Of a DNA stretch of 64,000 bases, positions 1 through 55,572 are shown piece by piece; within the stretch, counting starts at the first letter, position 1; every line of letters begins with the position of its first letter. The position numbers were made by a program, and so were the translations under genes. The notes beneath the pieces were generated by a model, which made no database searches, had not been told where the DNA came from, and was given only the letters and a program-made list of their open reading frames with translations. Origin of the DNA: Mesostigma viride (Eukaryota > Streptophyta > Mesostigmatophyceae > Mesostigmatales > Mesostigmataceae); assembly GCA_009746045.1 (NCBI GenBank), contig RPFO01000213.1, positions 2,617,337 through 2,681,336 of the forward strand. The letters run 5' to 3'.

Positions 1-3000
1 CGGGTGGGTGGGGTGGGGTGGGGGTGGGGTGGGGTGGGGGGTGGGGTGGGTGGGGTGGGGTGGTGGGTTGGTGGGTGCGGTGGTTGGTGGTTTGGTGGGG
101 TGCGGTGGGTTGGGGTGGGTTGCGGGCGTGGTGGGGTGGTGGGGTGGGGTGGGTGGGGTGGGTGGGGTGGGGTGGGTGGGTGGGTGGGGTGGGGTGGGGT
201 GGGTGGGTGGGTGGGTGGGGTGGGTGGGGTTGGGTGGGGTGGGGTGGGGTGGGGTGGGGTGGGGTGGGGGGGTGGGGTGGGGTGGGGTGGGGTGGGTGGG
301 GTGGGGTGGGGTGGGTGGGGTGGGGTGGGGTGGGTGGGGTGGGGTGGGTGGGGTGGGGTGGGGTGGGGTGGGGTGTGGGGGGTGGGGTGGGGTTGGGGTG
401 GGGTGGTGTGGGTGTGGGTGGGGTGGGGTGGGGTGGGGTGGGTGGGTGGTGGGTGGGGTGGGGTGGTGGGGGTGGGGTGGGTGGGGTGGGGTGGGGTGGG
501 TGGGTGGGTGGGGTGGGTGGGGTGGGGTGGGGTGGGTGGGGTGGGTGGGGTGGGGTGGGGTGGGGTGGGGTGGTTTGGGGTGAGGTGGGGTGGGGTGGGG
601 TGGGGTGGGGGGGTGGGTGGGTGGTGGGGTGGGGTGGGGTGGGGTGGGGTGGGTGGGGTGGGGTGGGTGGGGTGGGGTGGGGTGGGGTGGGGTGGGTGGT
701 TGGGGTGGGGTGGGGTGGGGTGGGGTGGGGTGGGGTGGGGTGGGGGGTGGGGTGGGGGGTGGGGTGGGGGTGGGGTGGGGGTGGGTGGGGTGGGGGTGGG
801 GTGGGGGTGGGGGTGGGGTGGGGTGGGGTGGGGTGGGGTGGGTGGGGTGGGGTGTGGTGGGGTTGGGTGTGGGGGTTGGTTGGGTGGTTGGTTGGGTGTG
901 GTGTGGGGTGTGGTGTGGGGGGGGGGGGGGGGGTGGGGTGGGGTGGGGGGTGGGGTGGGTGTGGTTGGGTGGGGTGGTGGGTTGGTTTGGGGTGGGGTGG
1001 GGTGGGGTGGGGTGGGGTGGGTGGGGTGGGGTGGGGTGGGGTGGGGTGGGGTGGGGTGGGTGGGGTGGGTGGGGTGGGTGGGGGGTGGGGTGGGGTGGGG
1101 TGGGTGGGGTGGGTGGGGTGGGTGGGGTGGGTGGGGTGGGTGGGGGTGGGTGGGGGGGTGGGGTGGGGTGCGTGGGGGGGGTGGGTGGGGTGGGTGGGGG
1201 TGGGGTGGTGGGTGGGGTGGGGTGGGGTGGGGTGGGGTGGGGTGGGGTGGGTGGGGTGGGTGGGTGGGGTGGGGTGGGTGGGGTGGGGTGGGTGGGGTGG
1301 GGTGGGGTGGGTGGGGTGGGGTGGGGTGGGGTGGGTGGGTGGGTGGGGTGGGGTGGGGTGGGTGGGGTGGGTGGGGTGGGGTGGTGGGGTGGGGGGTGGG
1401 GTGGGGTGGGGGTGGGGTGGGGTGGGGTGGGTGTGGGGTGGGGTGGTGGGGTGGGGTGGTGGGTGGGGTGGGGTGGAGTGGGGTGGGGTGGTGGGTGGGG
1501 TGGGGTGGGGTGGGGTGGGGTGGGGTGGGGTGGGGTGGGTGGGGTGGGTGGGTGGGGTGGGGTGGGGGTGGGTGGGTGGGGTGGGGTGCGGGGTTGCGGT
1601 GGTGGTGGGGTGCGGTGGGTGGGGTGGGTGGGGTGGGTGGTGGGTGGGTGGGGTGGGTGGTGGGGTGGGTGGGGTGGGGTGGGTGGGTGGGGTGGGGTGG
1701 GGTGGGGTGGGTGGTGGGTGGGGTGGGGTGGGTGGGGGTGGGTGCGGTGGGTGGGTGGGTTGCGGTGGTGCGTGGGTTGGGTGGGGTGCGGGGGTGGGGT
1801 GGGTTGGCTGGGTGGGTGGGGTGGGGTGGGTGGGTGTGTGGGTGGGGTGGGGTGGGGTGGGGTGGGTGGGGTGGGGTGGGGTGGGGTGGGGTGGGTGGGT
1901 GGGGTGGGGTGGGTGGGGTGGTTTGGGGTGGTGGGGTGGGGTGGGGTGGGGTGGGGTGGGTGGGGTGGGGTGGGTGGGTGGGTGGGGTGGGTGGGGTGGG
2001 TGGGGGGGTGGGGTGGGTGGGGTGGGGTGGGGTGGGGTGGGGTTGGGGTGGGGTGGGGTGGGGTGGTGGGGTGGGGTGGGGTGGGGTGGGTGGGGTCGGT
2101 GGGTGGGGTGGGGTGGGTGGGGTGGGGTGGGGTGGGGTGGGTGGGGTGGGTGGGGTGGGGTGGGGTGGGGTGGGTGGGGTGGTTTGGGGTGAGGTGGGGT
2201 GGGGTGGTGGGTGCGGTGGGTTGCGGTGGGTGCGGTTGGTTGCGGGGTTTGGGTGGGGTGGGTGGGTGGGGTGGTTGGGCTGGTGGCGTGGGGTGGGGGG
2301 GTGGTGGGTGGGGTGGGGGTGGGGTGGGGTGGGTGGGGTGGGTGGTGGGTGGTGGGGTGGTGGGTGGGGTGGGGGTGGGGGGGTGGGTGGGGTGGGGTGG
2401 TTTGGGGTGAGGTGGGGTGGGGTGGGGTGGGGTGGGGTGGGGTGGGTGGGGTGGGGTGGGTGGGGTGGGGTTGGGTGGGGTGGGGGTGGGGTGGGTGGGT
2501 GGGGGTGGGGTGGGTGGGGTGGGGGGGTGCGGTGGGTGCGGTGGTTTGCGGGGTGGTGGTTGCGGTGGGTTGCGGTGGGGTGGGGTGGGTTGCGGTGGGG
2601 TGGGGTGGGTGGGGTGGGGTGGAGTGGGTGGGGTGGGTGGGTGGGTGGGGGGGGTGGGTTGGTTTGGGGTGGGTGGTGGGGGGTGGGTGGGGTGGGGTGG
2701 GGTGGGGTGGGGTGGGTGGGGTGGGGTGGGGTGGGGTGGGTGGGGTGGGGTGGGTGGGGTGGGTGGGTGGGGTGGGGTGGGTGGGGTGGGGTGCGGTGGG
2801 TTGCGGTGGGTTGCGGTTTGGTTGCGGTGGGTTGGGTGGGGTGCGGTGGGTTGGGGTGGTTTGCGCTGGGGTGGGTGGGGTGGGGTGGAGTGGGGTGGGG
2901 TGGGTGGGGTGGGGTGGGGTGGGGTGGGTGGGGTGGGTGGGGGGTGGGTGGGTGGGGGGGGTGGGGGTGGGGTGGGTGGGGTGGGTGGGTGGGTGGGGTG

Positions 3001-4310
3001 GGGTGGTGGGTGGGTGGGGGTGGTGGTGGGGTGGGTGGGGTGGGTGGGGGTGGGGTGGGTGGTGGTGGGGTGGGGTGGGGTGGGGTGGGTGGGTGGGGTG
3101 GGTGGGGTGGTGTTGGGGTGGGTTGGTTTGGGGTGGGGGTGGGGGTGGGGGTGGGGGTGGGTGGGGTGGGGTGGGGGTGGGGTGGGGTGGGGGTGGGGTG
3201 GGGGGTGGGGGTGGGTGGGGGGTGGTGGGGTGGGGGGGGGTGGGGGTGGGTGGGGTGGGGGTGTGGTTGAGTGGTTGGGTGTGGGGGGATTGGTTGGGTT
3301 GGTTGGTTGGTGTGTGTGTGTGGTGGTGTGTGTGTTGGGGGGGGGGGGGGGGGGGTGCATGGGGGGGGGCGGGGTGGGTGGGGGTGGGTTGCGGTGGGGT
3401 GGGTGGGGGGTGGGGTGGGGGTGGGGTGGGTGGGGTGGGTGGGGTGGGGTGGGGTGGGGGGGGTGGGGTGGGGTGGGGTGGGGTGGGGTGGGGTGGGGTG
3501 GGGTGGGGTGGGGGGGGTGGGTGGCGGTGGGGTGGGTGGGTGGGGTGGGGTGATGGGGATGGGGTGGGGTGGTTTGGGGTGGGTTGGGTTGGGGTGGGTT
3601 GGGGTGGAGTTGGGGTGGGTTGGGGTGGGTTGGGGTGGGTTGGGGTGGGTTGGTTGGGGGTGGGGGTGGGGTGGGGGTTGGGGGTGGGAGGTGGGTGTGG
3701 GTGGGGTGGGTGTGGTGAGTGGTTGGTGTGGGGGGATTGGTTGGGTTGGTTGGTTGTGTGTGTGTGTTGGTGTGGTTCTGGGGGGGGGGGGGGTGATGAG
3801 GTGGGGGGCGGGTGGGTGGGGTGGGGGGGGGGTGGGGTGGGTGGGGGGGTGGGGTGGGGTGGGTGCGGGGGGGTGGGTGGGGGTTTGGGGTGGGTGGTGT
3901 GGGTGGGGTGGGGTGGGGTGGGTGGTGGGGTGGGTGGGGTGGGGTGGGTGGTAGGTGGGTGGTGTGGGTGGGTGGGGTGGGGTCGGTTTTGGGTGGGGTG
4001 GGGGGTGGGGTGGGGGTGGGGGTGGGTGGGTAGGTACGGGGTGGGGGTGGGGGTGGGTGGGGTAGGGTGGGGGTGGGGGTGGGGGTGGGGGTGGGGGTGG
4101 GTTGAGTGGGTTGGGTGGTTGGGTGTGGGGGGATTGGTTGGGTTGGTGTGTGTGTGTGTGTGTGTGGTGGTGTGTGTCTGGGGGGGGAGGGGGGGGGTTT
4201 GCATGGGGTGGGTGGGTGGGTGGTGGGTGGGGTGGGGTGCGGATGGTGGGTGGAGTGGGGTGGGTGGGGTGGGTGGGGTGAGGTGGGCTGGGGGGGGGGG
4301 GGGGGAAGGG
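1..4310. repeat. G/T-only satellite (GGGGT/GGGT units), G-quadruplex prone
   Basis: About 4.3 kb in which the + strand is almost entirely G and T. It is built from GGGGT and GGGT pentamers and tetramers, with GTGCGG or GTTGCGG interruptions and long G runs (about 920 and 3345). C and A are nearly absent until about 4310. The long Gly/Trp/Val open frames across it exist only because the sequence lacks TAA/TAG/TGA, and they are not genes. The strand asymmetry and GGGG density predict G-quadruplexes. The block starts at the window edge, so its true length is unknown. It could be subtelomeric or an internal minisatellite. Confidence 0.95.
3265..4200. repeat. Higher-order module repeated three times inside the G/T satellite
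   Basis: A distinctive module recurs at about 3268-3362, 3716-3800 and 4104-4205. It reads GAGTGGTTGGGTGTGG, then GGATTGGTTGGGTTGG, then a (TG)n tract, a run of 10 or more G, and usually GCATGGGG or GATGAGG. Spacing is about 450 and 390 bp. A related stretch lies near 864-930, and a GTTTGGGGTGAGGTGGGG motif recurs near 572, 2184 and 2400. The right part of the satellite is therefore organised as a longer-period repeat and not as random G/T slippage. Confidence 0.75.
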
Positions 4311-4379
4311 GGTTCGGGCCAGGGCCGGGGGGTGGGCGAGACTGAGGGGGCGTGCATTCCTTCTAGGGGGTGAGTCGAA

Positions 4380-4719
4380 GGGTTTGTGGTGCATCAACTG
4401 GACATGTGTGTATGTGTAGGAATCTCTCGTTTAGTAGTTGCAATATCCGCATGTGGAAGATATCCTGGCGCTTCTGCAGGTTGTCTTTGAACATAGCTGT
4501 GTTGAAATCCGCTGTAAGGATCTTGGGAACTGTATAGGGTTTAAAGGCCCACTGGCTAACCTGATGAGCCTGGTAGAGGAACGCTGAGACTCCCTTTGAT
4601 CCAGGGACCTTTAAAAATTTTTCTTTACATTATCAGTGGTTTAGGAAGGGAGGGCTGCAGTTGTCGAGGCTTTCGGTAGGGTGCATATTGGCCGATATGA
4701 TCAGCAACGCAACTGAGAG
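4380..4719. other. Unique-looking sequence between satellite and telomere-like patch
   Basis: About 340 bp of ordinary mixed composition. No convincing exon was found. One open stretch follows an acceptor-like CTTCTGCAG near 4479, but it lacks the Pmp-type signature seen in the downstream exons. Nothing else is called here. Confidence 0.5.
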
Positions 4720-4812
4720 CCTAAAACCTAACCCCTGAACCCTGAACCCTGAACCCTGAACCCTGAACTCTGAACCCTCAACCCTAAACCCTTAACCTGA
4801 AACCCTTGACTC
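4720..4812 (+). repeat. Degenerate telomere-like repeats (CCCTGAA / CCCTAAA)
   Basis: About twelve heptamer-like units in a row: five CCCTGAA copies, then CTCTGAA, CCCTCAA, CCCTAAA, CCCTTAA and further variants. They resemble the C-rich strand of the plant/green-algal telomere repeat (TTTAGGG). The units are degenerate and lie inside the sequence next to a large G-rich satellite. This fits an interstitial or subtelomeric remnant better than a live chromosome end. Confidence 0.7.
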
Positions 4813-5729
4813 TGAACCCAATTAGCCGCATGGCGGCTTTTTATCACATAGGCCCGTATGCTTTATCATGGGTATTCATGGGTAATCATGAGCTCCATGG
4901 TGACATAGCTGTTATCAACTGCATGCATGGCAGCAAACTGTTCCTGGCTAGTTGGGCTTTTCTGCCTTTTCCATCTTTCAAGCTCAGTCTTTTCTCTAAA
5001 TTCGTTTCCCAAACTTATTATTCCAAGAGAACCCCGGGCTAGCTATGCTGCTACTCCATGCAGTGACGTTTGTAGAATCCAGGAAGAGCCTGCCTTTGAT
5101 TGCCTGCATCGCTGAGGAACTTGATCAAAAGTGTTTCACAAGTATCATGTGCGCATGCTAGCTCAACTCGTCCACAGGCTCCCCGCGGTGAACGCCCGGA
5201 GAACAGAATTATTGCGAAGTGGACCAGTGGGCTAGCCGGGGCCGGTGCAGCACTTATACAGCAGCCATGTTCCCCTGCCCGCAGCTCTGACATGCTTTTA
5301 GCGAGGAGAGCAGCGTCACCGGATTTAAAGATACTACAACTGGCACCGCCACCGCCACCGCCACCGCCACCGCCACCGCCACCGCCACCGCCACCACCAC
5401 CACCACCACCACCACCACCACCACCACCACCACCACCACCACCACCACTAAACTTACTAATAATCCTGCTGCCATTGCTTTCTACTTCTGTTTTACTAGA
5501 ACTACCATTACTAGTATACCATGGCTACTCCTACGACTATATTTTCCAGTATTTAGTAACGTTTCCTCCTCTGACTCCTCCCTGTGCCTGTTAGCATGTG
5601 CACAATATTCTTCCATCCTATATAATAATTCGCAATTCGTGAGTGAATGCGACATGGCTTGTTGTGTATGCTGCTCTGCATCAATGCCTTCCTGCAGAGC
5701 ACGCCGAGCCATAGAGCGGTCCAATGCAG
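4813..5729. other. Region upstream of first recognised exon
   Basis: Mixed-composition DNA containing the trinucleotide tract at 5344-5448. Earlier exons of the large gene are expected here or further left, because the exon at 5730 begins inside a codon. None could be placed with confidence. The short open frames at 4806-5115 carry no recognisable motif. Confidence 0.4.
5344..5448. repeat. (CACCGC)n / (CAC)n microsatellite
   Basis: Seven or so CCACCG hexamers pass into an uninterrupted CAC trinucleotide run. It is open in several frames on both strands (poly-Pro, poly-Val), which is an artefact of the simple repeat. Confidence 0.95.
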
Positions 5730-50949
<45,220 letters not shown>

Positions 50950-51640
50950 GAGGCCTCCCAGGGCGCCATGGCCATATCACCCTCGCAGTCTGCGCCACAG
51001 AGACTGGCCAGCCAGCGCACACCCCGGTGGCACCGTGTCAGTCACGAAACAGCCACTAAGCTCCTGCAGCAGTCACAGTAGCCACGGTCACCCTACTAAT
51101 AGCTCGGCAAGGCATTCACTTGAAGGATGGCTTTGTTCAACGCGAGTCCAAGGTGATGGTGGGCTGAGTGGCCCTACGGCTACTGCTGGCAGGGCTCCCC
51201 CTCCTCCTGTGGCCGTGGGCAAGGAGCAGCAGGACCAGTGCAATCTGGTGCAAATCACATCGCAGTGGTGCCAACGTCACCGCCTCCTGGTGTCGCCAAC
51301 TGTATCGTGCTGGATGAGGAGGAGATGAGCATCGGGGTGGGTAGTGGAGGTGCCTAGCTCTGGGTGCCAGGGTGGCTTCAGGGGCCACACGCAGCGTCAT
51401 GTGCTTACAGGTTAAATGCAATCTACCTTGTAGCAGAGGAGGATTGTGATAGTAACTTTTGAGCGGATGAGTGACCTTGTCTGATCAGGATCTGTAGGGA
51501 ACAGTAGTCACCGTACATAATTTTAAGAATATCGGTTTTCTCTGAATATAGTTTAATTAACGCACTTTGACAGTGCCATAGTTCTATTATGGTCATGACA
51601 GAATTTGTCTTGTGCTTTCCAGGCATAACTGATGTGTTAT
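50950..51640. other. Probable 3' UTR and intergenic sequence
   Basis: Begins G/C-rich like the coding exon and becomes A/T-rich after 51430. No second gene recognised. Confidence 0.4.
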
Positions 51641-51646
51641 GAGTGT

Positions 51647-52018
51647 TTACGGGGATGGCCCCCCTAAAAAAGCGTATTTTTTGTCAAAAATTAATGACAT
51701 GAAGGGATGTGCTGATTTTGTTGACCCAAGTAAGTATAGAAACCATGTGCCATGACATTTTTATAGGGTTTGTGCTTTTGGCGTGCAACTGGTTCTCCCA
51801 CTGTTCTGGGCAATTAGATGTGCCCAAAACAGCGTTTTTTCCTATTTTTAGCACATAGCCGGTGTATGGCTGGGGGTAGTACCCCCAACAAGTGGTGGTA
51901 TGCATGCCCAAACATCATGTTCATGGTCCCCAATCATCATTCAGTGGTTGGCAGTTGCACTTCTGTAGTTATTAAGAAGCTACAGTTTTGATACAATTCC
52001 ATGGGACCCTCCCCTTAA
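51647..52018 (-). mobile_element. TTAA-flanked MITE, reverse orientation
   Basis: Ends TTAC-GGGGATGGCCCCCC and GGGACCCTCCCC-TTAA. The reverse complement matches the left parts of the elements at 38730 and 37957: TGATTGGGGACCAT, GGGGGTACTACCCCC, TATGTGCTAAAAATAGG. About 364 bp, no ORF. Confidence 0.75.
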
Positions 52019-52025
52019 CTCCATC

Positions 52026-52617
52026 ATGCGCCTGTCCCGAGCTGCCGCCCTCACCATCCTGCAACTGGCTGCCGAGAAAAAGTGCAAGATCCGGGACTGC
52101 AACCAACAGGTTACCCACCTGTCGGACTTTCTCCGCGAAAAACCCGACAACACCGACCTCTGCCTCGCAGTCTGGTGGCCGTGCTCCCGTCTTTCCGACA
52201 GCGCCCTTGAGCGCTTTCTCATGGCCTCTCTGGACCTGGGAGCCGACCCCACTGTTGCTGCCGCCATCGACATCACCGCCCGGCAAGTTGCCAATACCTG
52301 CTTCGATCGCATCCCCTCCCTCCTCAACGGTGCCCTCAACCGGCTGTTCACGATCATGCTTCTCGCCACCCACCACGCCCATTCCACACACGCCGACACC
52401 TCCATCCACTCGATCCGCCATCACCCACATTGCAGCAGTGACTGCAGCAGCAGCAGCAGCAGCTCCTCCACCTGCTCCAGCTGAACAACTTGCCGCCGAT
52501 CCATAACCCCTGCCGAGACCACCTATGCCGCCACATACGCTTCATGCAGAACTCTACGGAGCTCATCAACGAAATCAAAACAGCCGTCTTAATATTGTAT
52601 TGCTGCCGCACAGACTG
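52026..52617 (+). pseudogene. Unrecognised ORF, probably interrupted
   Basis: ATG at 52026 after the MITE. It reads MRLSRAAALTILQLAAEKK, then LREKPDNTDLCLAVWWPCSR and NTCFDRIPSLLNGALNRLF, becoming His/Ser-rich after about residue 115. Another frame then carries a Gln-rich, Leu-rich stretch (LQQQQQQLLHLLQLNN) and MQNSTELINEIKTAV to a stop at 52615-52617. This suggests one protein with a frameshift near 52430, or an intron. I do not recognise the family. Position and composition resemble a retroelement ORF1 N-terminus or a captured gene. Overlapping minus-strand frames are shadows. Confidence 0.35.
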
Positions 52618-53610
52618 ACAGTTGATTGATGCGCACACGTGTAGCTCATAGCTCCTGCCCGCGCGGAAGCCTGAAATGTGTTGTGACAAGCAGGCATGCG
52701 CAGGATTGGCAGCACATACGATTTGCTGTATTGCTGGGAAATGCGCACATAGTTTGGCGCGCACGTAGCCAGGTTTGACATGTGCTATGGCGTGGGATTC
52801 GGCTTGCGTCGTCAATCTTTGGAAATAGCGAAAGGGATTAGGGAACGAGCCAGTCGGCCGTGGAGGTCGTTGTTCGCTCGTTTTTCTCCCCCACAACTGG
52901 TTTAATTGTTGTCTTCATGGGGATGAATTAGTTTGAACAGCTCGGAGCAGTCCCCTTGAGTGGTTGCATGTAATTGCCATGACGATGTGGTTGATAGGAT
53001 TGCCCTGTGGTTTGATCCGGATATGTTGTTTGCGTTGTGGACAAGAAGCGGTCGGACTCGGGCCGGAACAGTCCCGAGAAAGGACCGGTTAGTAAGTCGA
53101 TCGTTAGCCAGCTGGCGCATGCCAGTAGCTACTGGGACATGCAGCGCAGAGTCACGCAGTTGATATAGATTATTCATGACGTGTACACAGTAAACACTGT
53201 TGCGCCACAGTGGCATCATGGTCGGTCCATGTTGTGATATCGATGGGTCTCAAGGACAGTTATACTCTCACAATTGCGGCAGCACAATTACTCGGCATTG
53301 ATTGTTATTTGTCAATTGAATCAATTGTTTGGACATATTGCTTTCATCATAAAGCATCATTATATAATCGGCTGCGCCCGTCATGAAGATGGTGGTGCCG
53401 TCAAGGACCACACCTGTCATTTTCACCTTTTTTAAACGATCGATCAAACAACCCTTGGGTTCAGTTCGGCCTGCCTGAGCCGAAGATACCCAAGCTGCTT
53501 GGGTCGAGCACTTGGAAGAGGATTAAGCTTATCCTGTAAAAAGCAGTGAAGAGGATTAGGCTAGCTTATCCCTTAAAATAGTTATCGGGGGTATTATATG
53601 GACAAGGCCA
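52618..53610. other. Intergenic, no gene seen
   Basis: Near 53505-53590 there are degenerate AAGAGGATTAGGCT repeats. The same repeats resume at 55580-55640, so the ORF1-only element at 53.6-55.57 kb appears inserted inside that repeat. Confidence 0.5.
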
Positions 53611-53747
53611 CGAGATAGCCATGGCTGACGGCGGCGCTCATAACTTTCACGTTTGAGCACCAAATTTAGCCGTGAATATCACAATCGATGCGTCTTTCTA
53701 CGACGCACATGCTGATATAATTTCCCAAAGCTATTACGCAATATACG

Positions 53748-53948
53748 ATGAGCAAACGCCCATCGACGCAACGCAGCCTGGCGGCTGCGCTCGGCAATGA
53801 AAATACGCCTGCAGCTCCGGCTGCCGCTTCGCCCACGGGCCCAGAAGGCAGCGGCACCACTAGCCAAGCTCTAGTGATCGTCCAGCCCCCTGCTGCGCCC
53901 GCTTCGCCAGCAGCGTCGCCCGAACCCAAGCGCAGTCGATCGCCCTGA
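53748..53948 (+). CDS. ORF1-type protein, N-terminal part (before frameshift)
   Basis: ATG at 53748: MSKRPSTQRSLAAALGNEN, then a Pro/Ala/Ser-rich linker and SPEPKRSRSP, stop at 53946-53948. The same N-terminus (TSKRSATQCSLAAA) opens the decayed copy at 58861. The next frame (+1) carries on as LLDKYDFDASQPGFFDKLT into the ORF at 54031. A one-base shift therefore splits a protein of about 460 residues. It could instead be a real +1 frameshift or a start inside. Confidence 0.6.
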   Translation: MSKRPSTQRSLAAALGNENTPAAPAAASPTGPEGSGTTSQALVIVQPPAAPASPAASPEPKRSRSP

Positions 53949-53949
53949 C

Positions 53950-55131
53950 GGGCTGCTGGACAAGTACGACTTTGACGCCAGCCAGCCCGGCTTTTTTGAC
54001 AAGCTCACACCCGATCGCATCCTGGGCTACGTGTTTTTCGGGACGCGTGCCTCTCTTATAGAACTATGCAAGCAGCTTTCCCACCAAGGTCGCCTTGTCG
54101 ATGCCTCCCTCCAGAGGCGCAATTTCGACAGGGCCGTCCCCAACGCCCGCCGCCCCCACCTTCAGCAATTCGCCCTCTTTTCCCTCCTTGGACGCTCCAT
54201 CGAGGAGCTTTGGCCCCCAAAGCCCCTCACCACCACCCTAACCGAAGCCTCCATCCGCTCACTCCTCAAGGAGGCCCTCGAGCAGCACGTGGCCCCCATC
54301 GCTGCAGATGTGGCGGCCATGGGCAGCACGTTGGCTGCCGAGCTCCCCCTCCTCTCCACCATTTCCACCGCCACCTCCACCCTCCTCGCCTCCTCCACCG
54401 CCGCCATCCCCTCCTCCGACTCCATCACCGCCCAGCTCCGCGACATCGACCAGCGCCTCAAGGATAATGCAATCGCTATCGAGGTCTTGCAGAACACAGC
54501 AGGCCTCACCGCCCAGGCAGTGAAGGACATTGCCGCCAAGCCAGCCTCGGCTGGCCCGGCCGGCGATGCTCCTCCCATCACGACCTGGGCGGACATGCTT
54601 AAGCAACATACCACCTCCACCACCTCCGCCGTCGCAGCCCAGCTCCAGCGGCAGACGCTTGACCTCCGCGAGGAGGCCGAGCTCGCCAAGCGCAGCCTCA
54701 ACGCCATACTCAAGAACTTGGACATGGAAGAAGGTGAGAATTCCGAGAAGCTTGCACGTGCGTTTGAGAGCAAAATCCTTGCACGCATGGGCCTTCTTGG
54801 TGAGATCAAGCTGACCGCCCACCGCCTCCCCCGCGCGCGGGGTAAGGCAGGGGCGCCTCCGCTTCTTCTCATCTTTGATAGCCCAGCGGACAAGATTTCG
54901 TTTCTCAGACGCCGCAAGCGGCTCGCGAATACTCCCTTCACCGTGGACGACGACTTGACCCTGGCACAGCAACAACGGCGACGGGAGCTATGGCCGACCT
55001 ACATCCAGCTCCGGCAGACCAAGGCGGGCCAGCCGGTGTACTGGAAGGGGGCGGCCATCTACGTCGGCCACAAGCCCTGGCAAGCGACCCCCTCGACCAC
55101 CGCGGCCCCAGCAACTCCAGCCCCAGCCTAG
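53950..55131 (+). CDS. ORF1-type protein, main part
   Basis: In frame from about 53950 (LLDKYDFDASQPGFFDKLT) through 54031 to a TAG at 55129-55131. After 54031 there are 366 codons. An N-terminal region with FFGTRASLIELCKQLS is followed by a long Ala/Leu-rich helix/coiled coil (residues about 75-225 from 54031), then KSLLNA-type charged helix DLREEAELAKRSLNAILKNL. A C-terminal module follows: ILARMGLLGEIKLTAHRLPR, KISFLRRRKRL, RRRELWPTYIQLR, PVYWKGAAIYVGHKPW. The coiled-coil-plus-C-terminal-RNA-binding layout is that of LINE ORF1 chaperones. The C-terminal motifs recur in three copies in the window. Confidence 0.65.
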   Translation, partial: GLLDKYDFDASQPGFFDKLTPDRILGYVFFGTRASLIELCKQLSHQGRLVDASLQRRNFDRAVPNARRPHLQQFALFSLLGRSIEELWPPKPLTTTLTEASIRSLLKEALEQHVAPIAADVAAMGSTLAAELPLLSTISTATSTLLASSTAAIPSSDSITAQLRDIDQRLKDNAIAIEVLQNTAGLTAQAVKDIAAKPASAGPAGDAPPITTWADMLKQHTTSTTSAVAAQLQRQTLDLREEAELAKRSLNAILKNLDMEEGENSEKLARAFESKILARMGLLGEIKLTAHRLPRARGKAGAPPLLLIFDSPADKISFLRRRKRLANTPFTVDDDLTLAQQQRRRELWPTYIQLRQTKAGQPVYWKGAAIYVGHKPWQATPSTTAAPATPAPA

Positions 55132-55572
55132 GGGAATACAGCAGTAGTGTAGAATAGTTAGACAGTGGCCTTGTACATGCCCGCCTACTACAGGCACTAT
55201 ACCAGCTTAGGCCTAGCCTTTTTAGTCATGTACATGTGTGCCTATGATGAGCCACCCTCCAGATGATGCCTAGCTTTATTTAATTATGCAGTGCCCATGC
55301 AGGGAGTAACTCTCTGCTGAGACGCCATGCCCTAGCTTTTTGGTATAGCTATGCTGATCTTCCCCCCCATGACAGGCTCCCCCTTCGCTGGGCATAGCTT
55401 GAAGATCATGGGGATGCAAGTGCCCTGGTGCACCTAGAGCAAGGGTCCTTTACATCCCCACCCTTGCAGGAAGTAGCTTAGGATGTATGATAGGCCATGT
55501 GCCCCCCTCTCAGGGGCTATGTGCTACATATACTCCCAACGGAGTTATGTTACAATTCAATTCAATTCAATC
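55132..55572 (+). mobile_element. 3' region of ORF1-only element, copy 1
   Basis: Non-coding 3' part ending ACTCCCAACGGAGTTATG and a (CAATT)n tail. It aligns to 60300-60785 with small insertions and deletions, sharing AACTCTCTG(C/T)TGAGA and GGTGCACCTAGAGCA. Confidence 0.7.

Larger units (their letters stand above)
53612..55572 (+). mobile_element. ORF1-only non-LTR element, copy 1 (about 1.95 kb)
   Basis: The 5' region (CATAACTTTCACGTTT, CAGCCGTGAATATCAC type) is shared with the copy at 58.7 kb over about 140 bp. ORF1 follows, then a 3' region ending CTACATATACTCCCAACGG and AGTTATGTT plus a CAATT microsatellite tail. No reverse transcriptase lies between ORF1 and the tail. Known parallel: half-L1 elements that keep ORF1 and rely on an RT supplied in trans. 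Confidence 0.65.

Noticed and set aside
4-4373. Very long Gly/Trp/Val open frames on the + strand
   Set aside because: The DNA is G/T-only satellite without stop codons; three frames are open at once and none has a domain.
54162-54975. Minus-strand ORFs of about 240-260 residues
   Set aside because: Antisense shadows of the ORF1-type gene; no own motifs.
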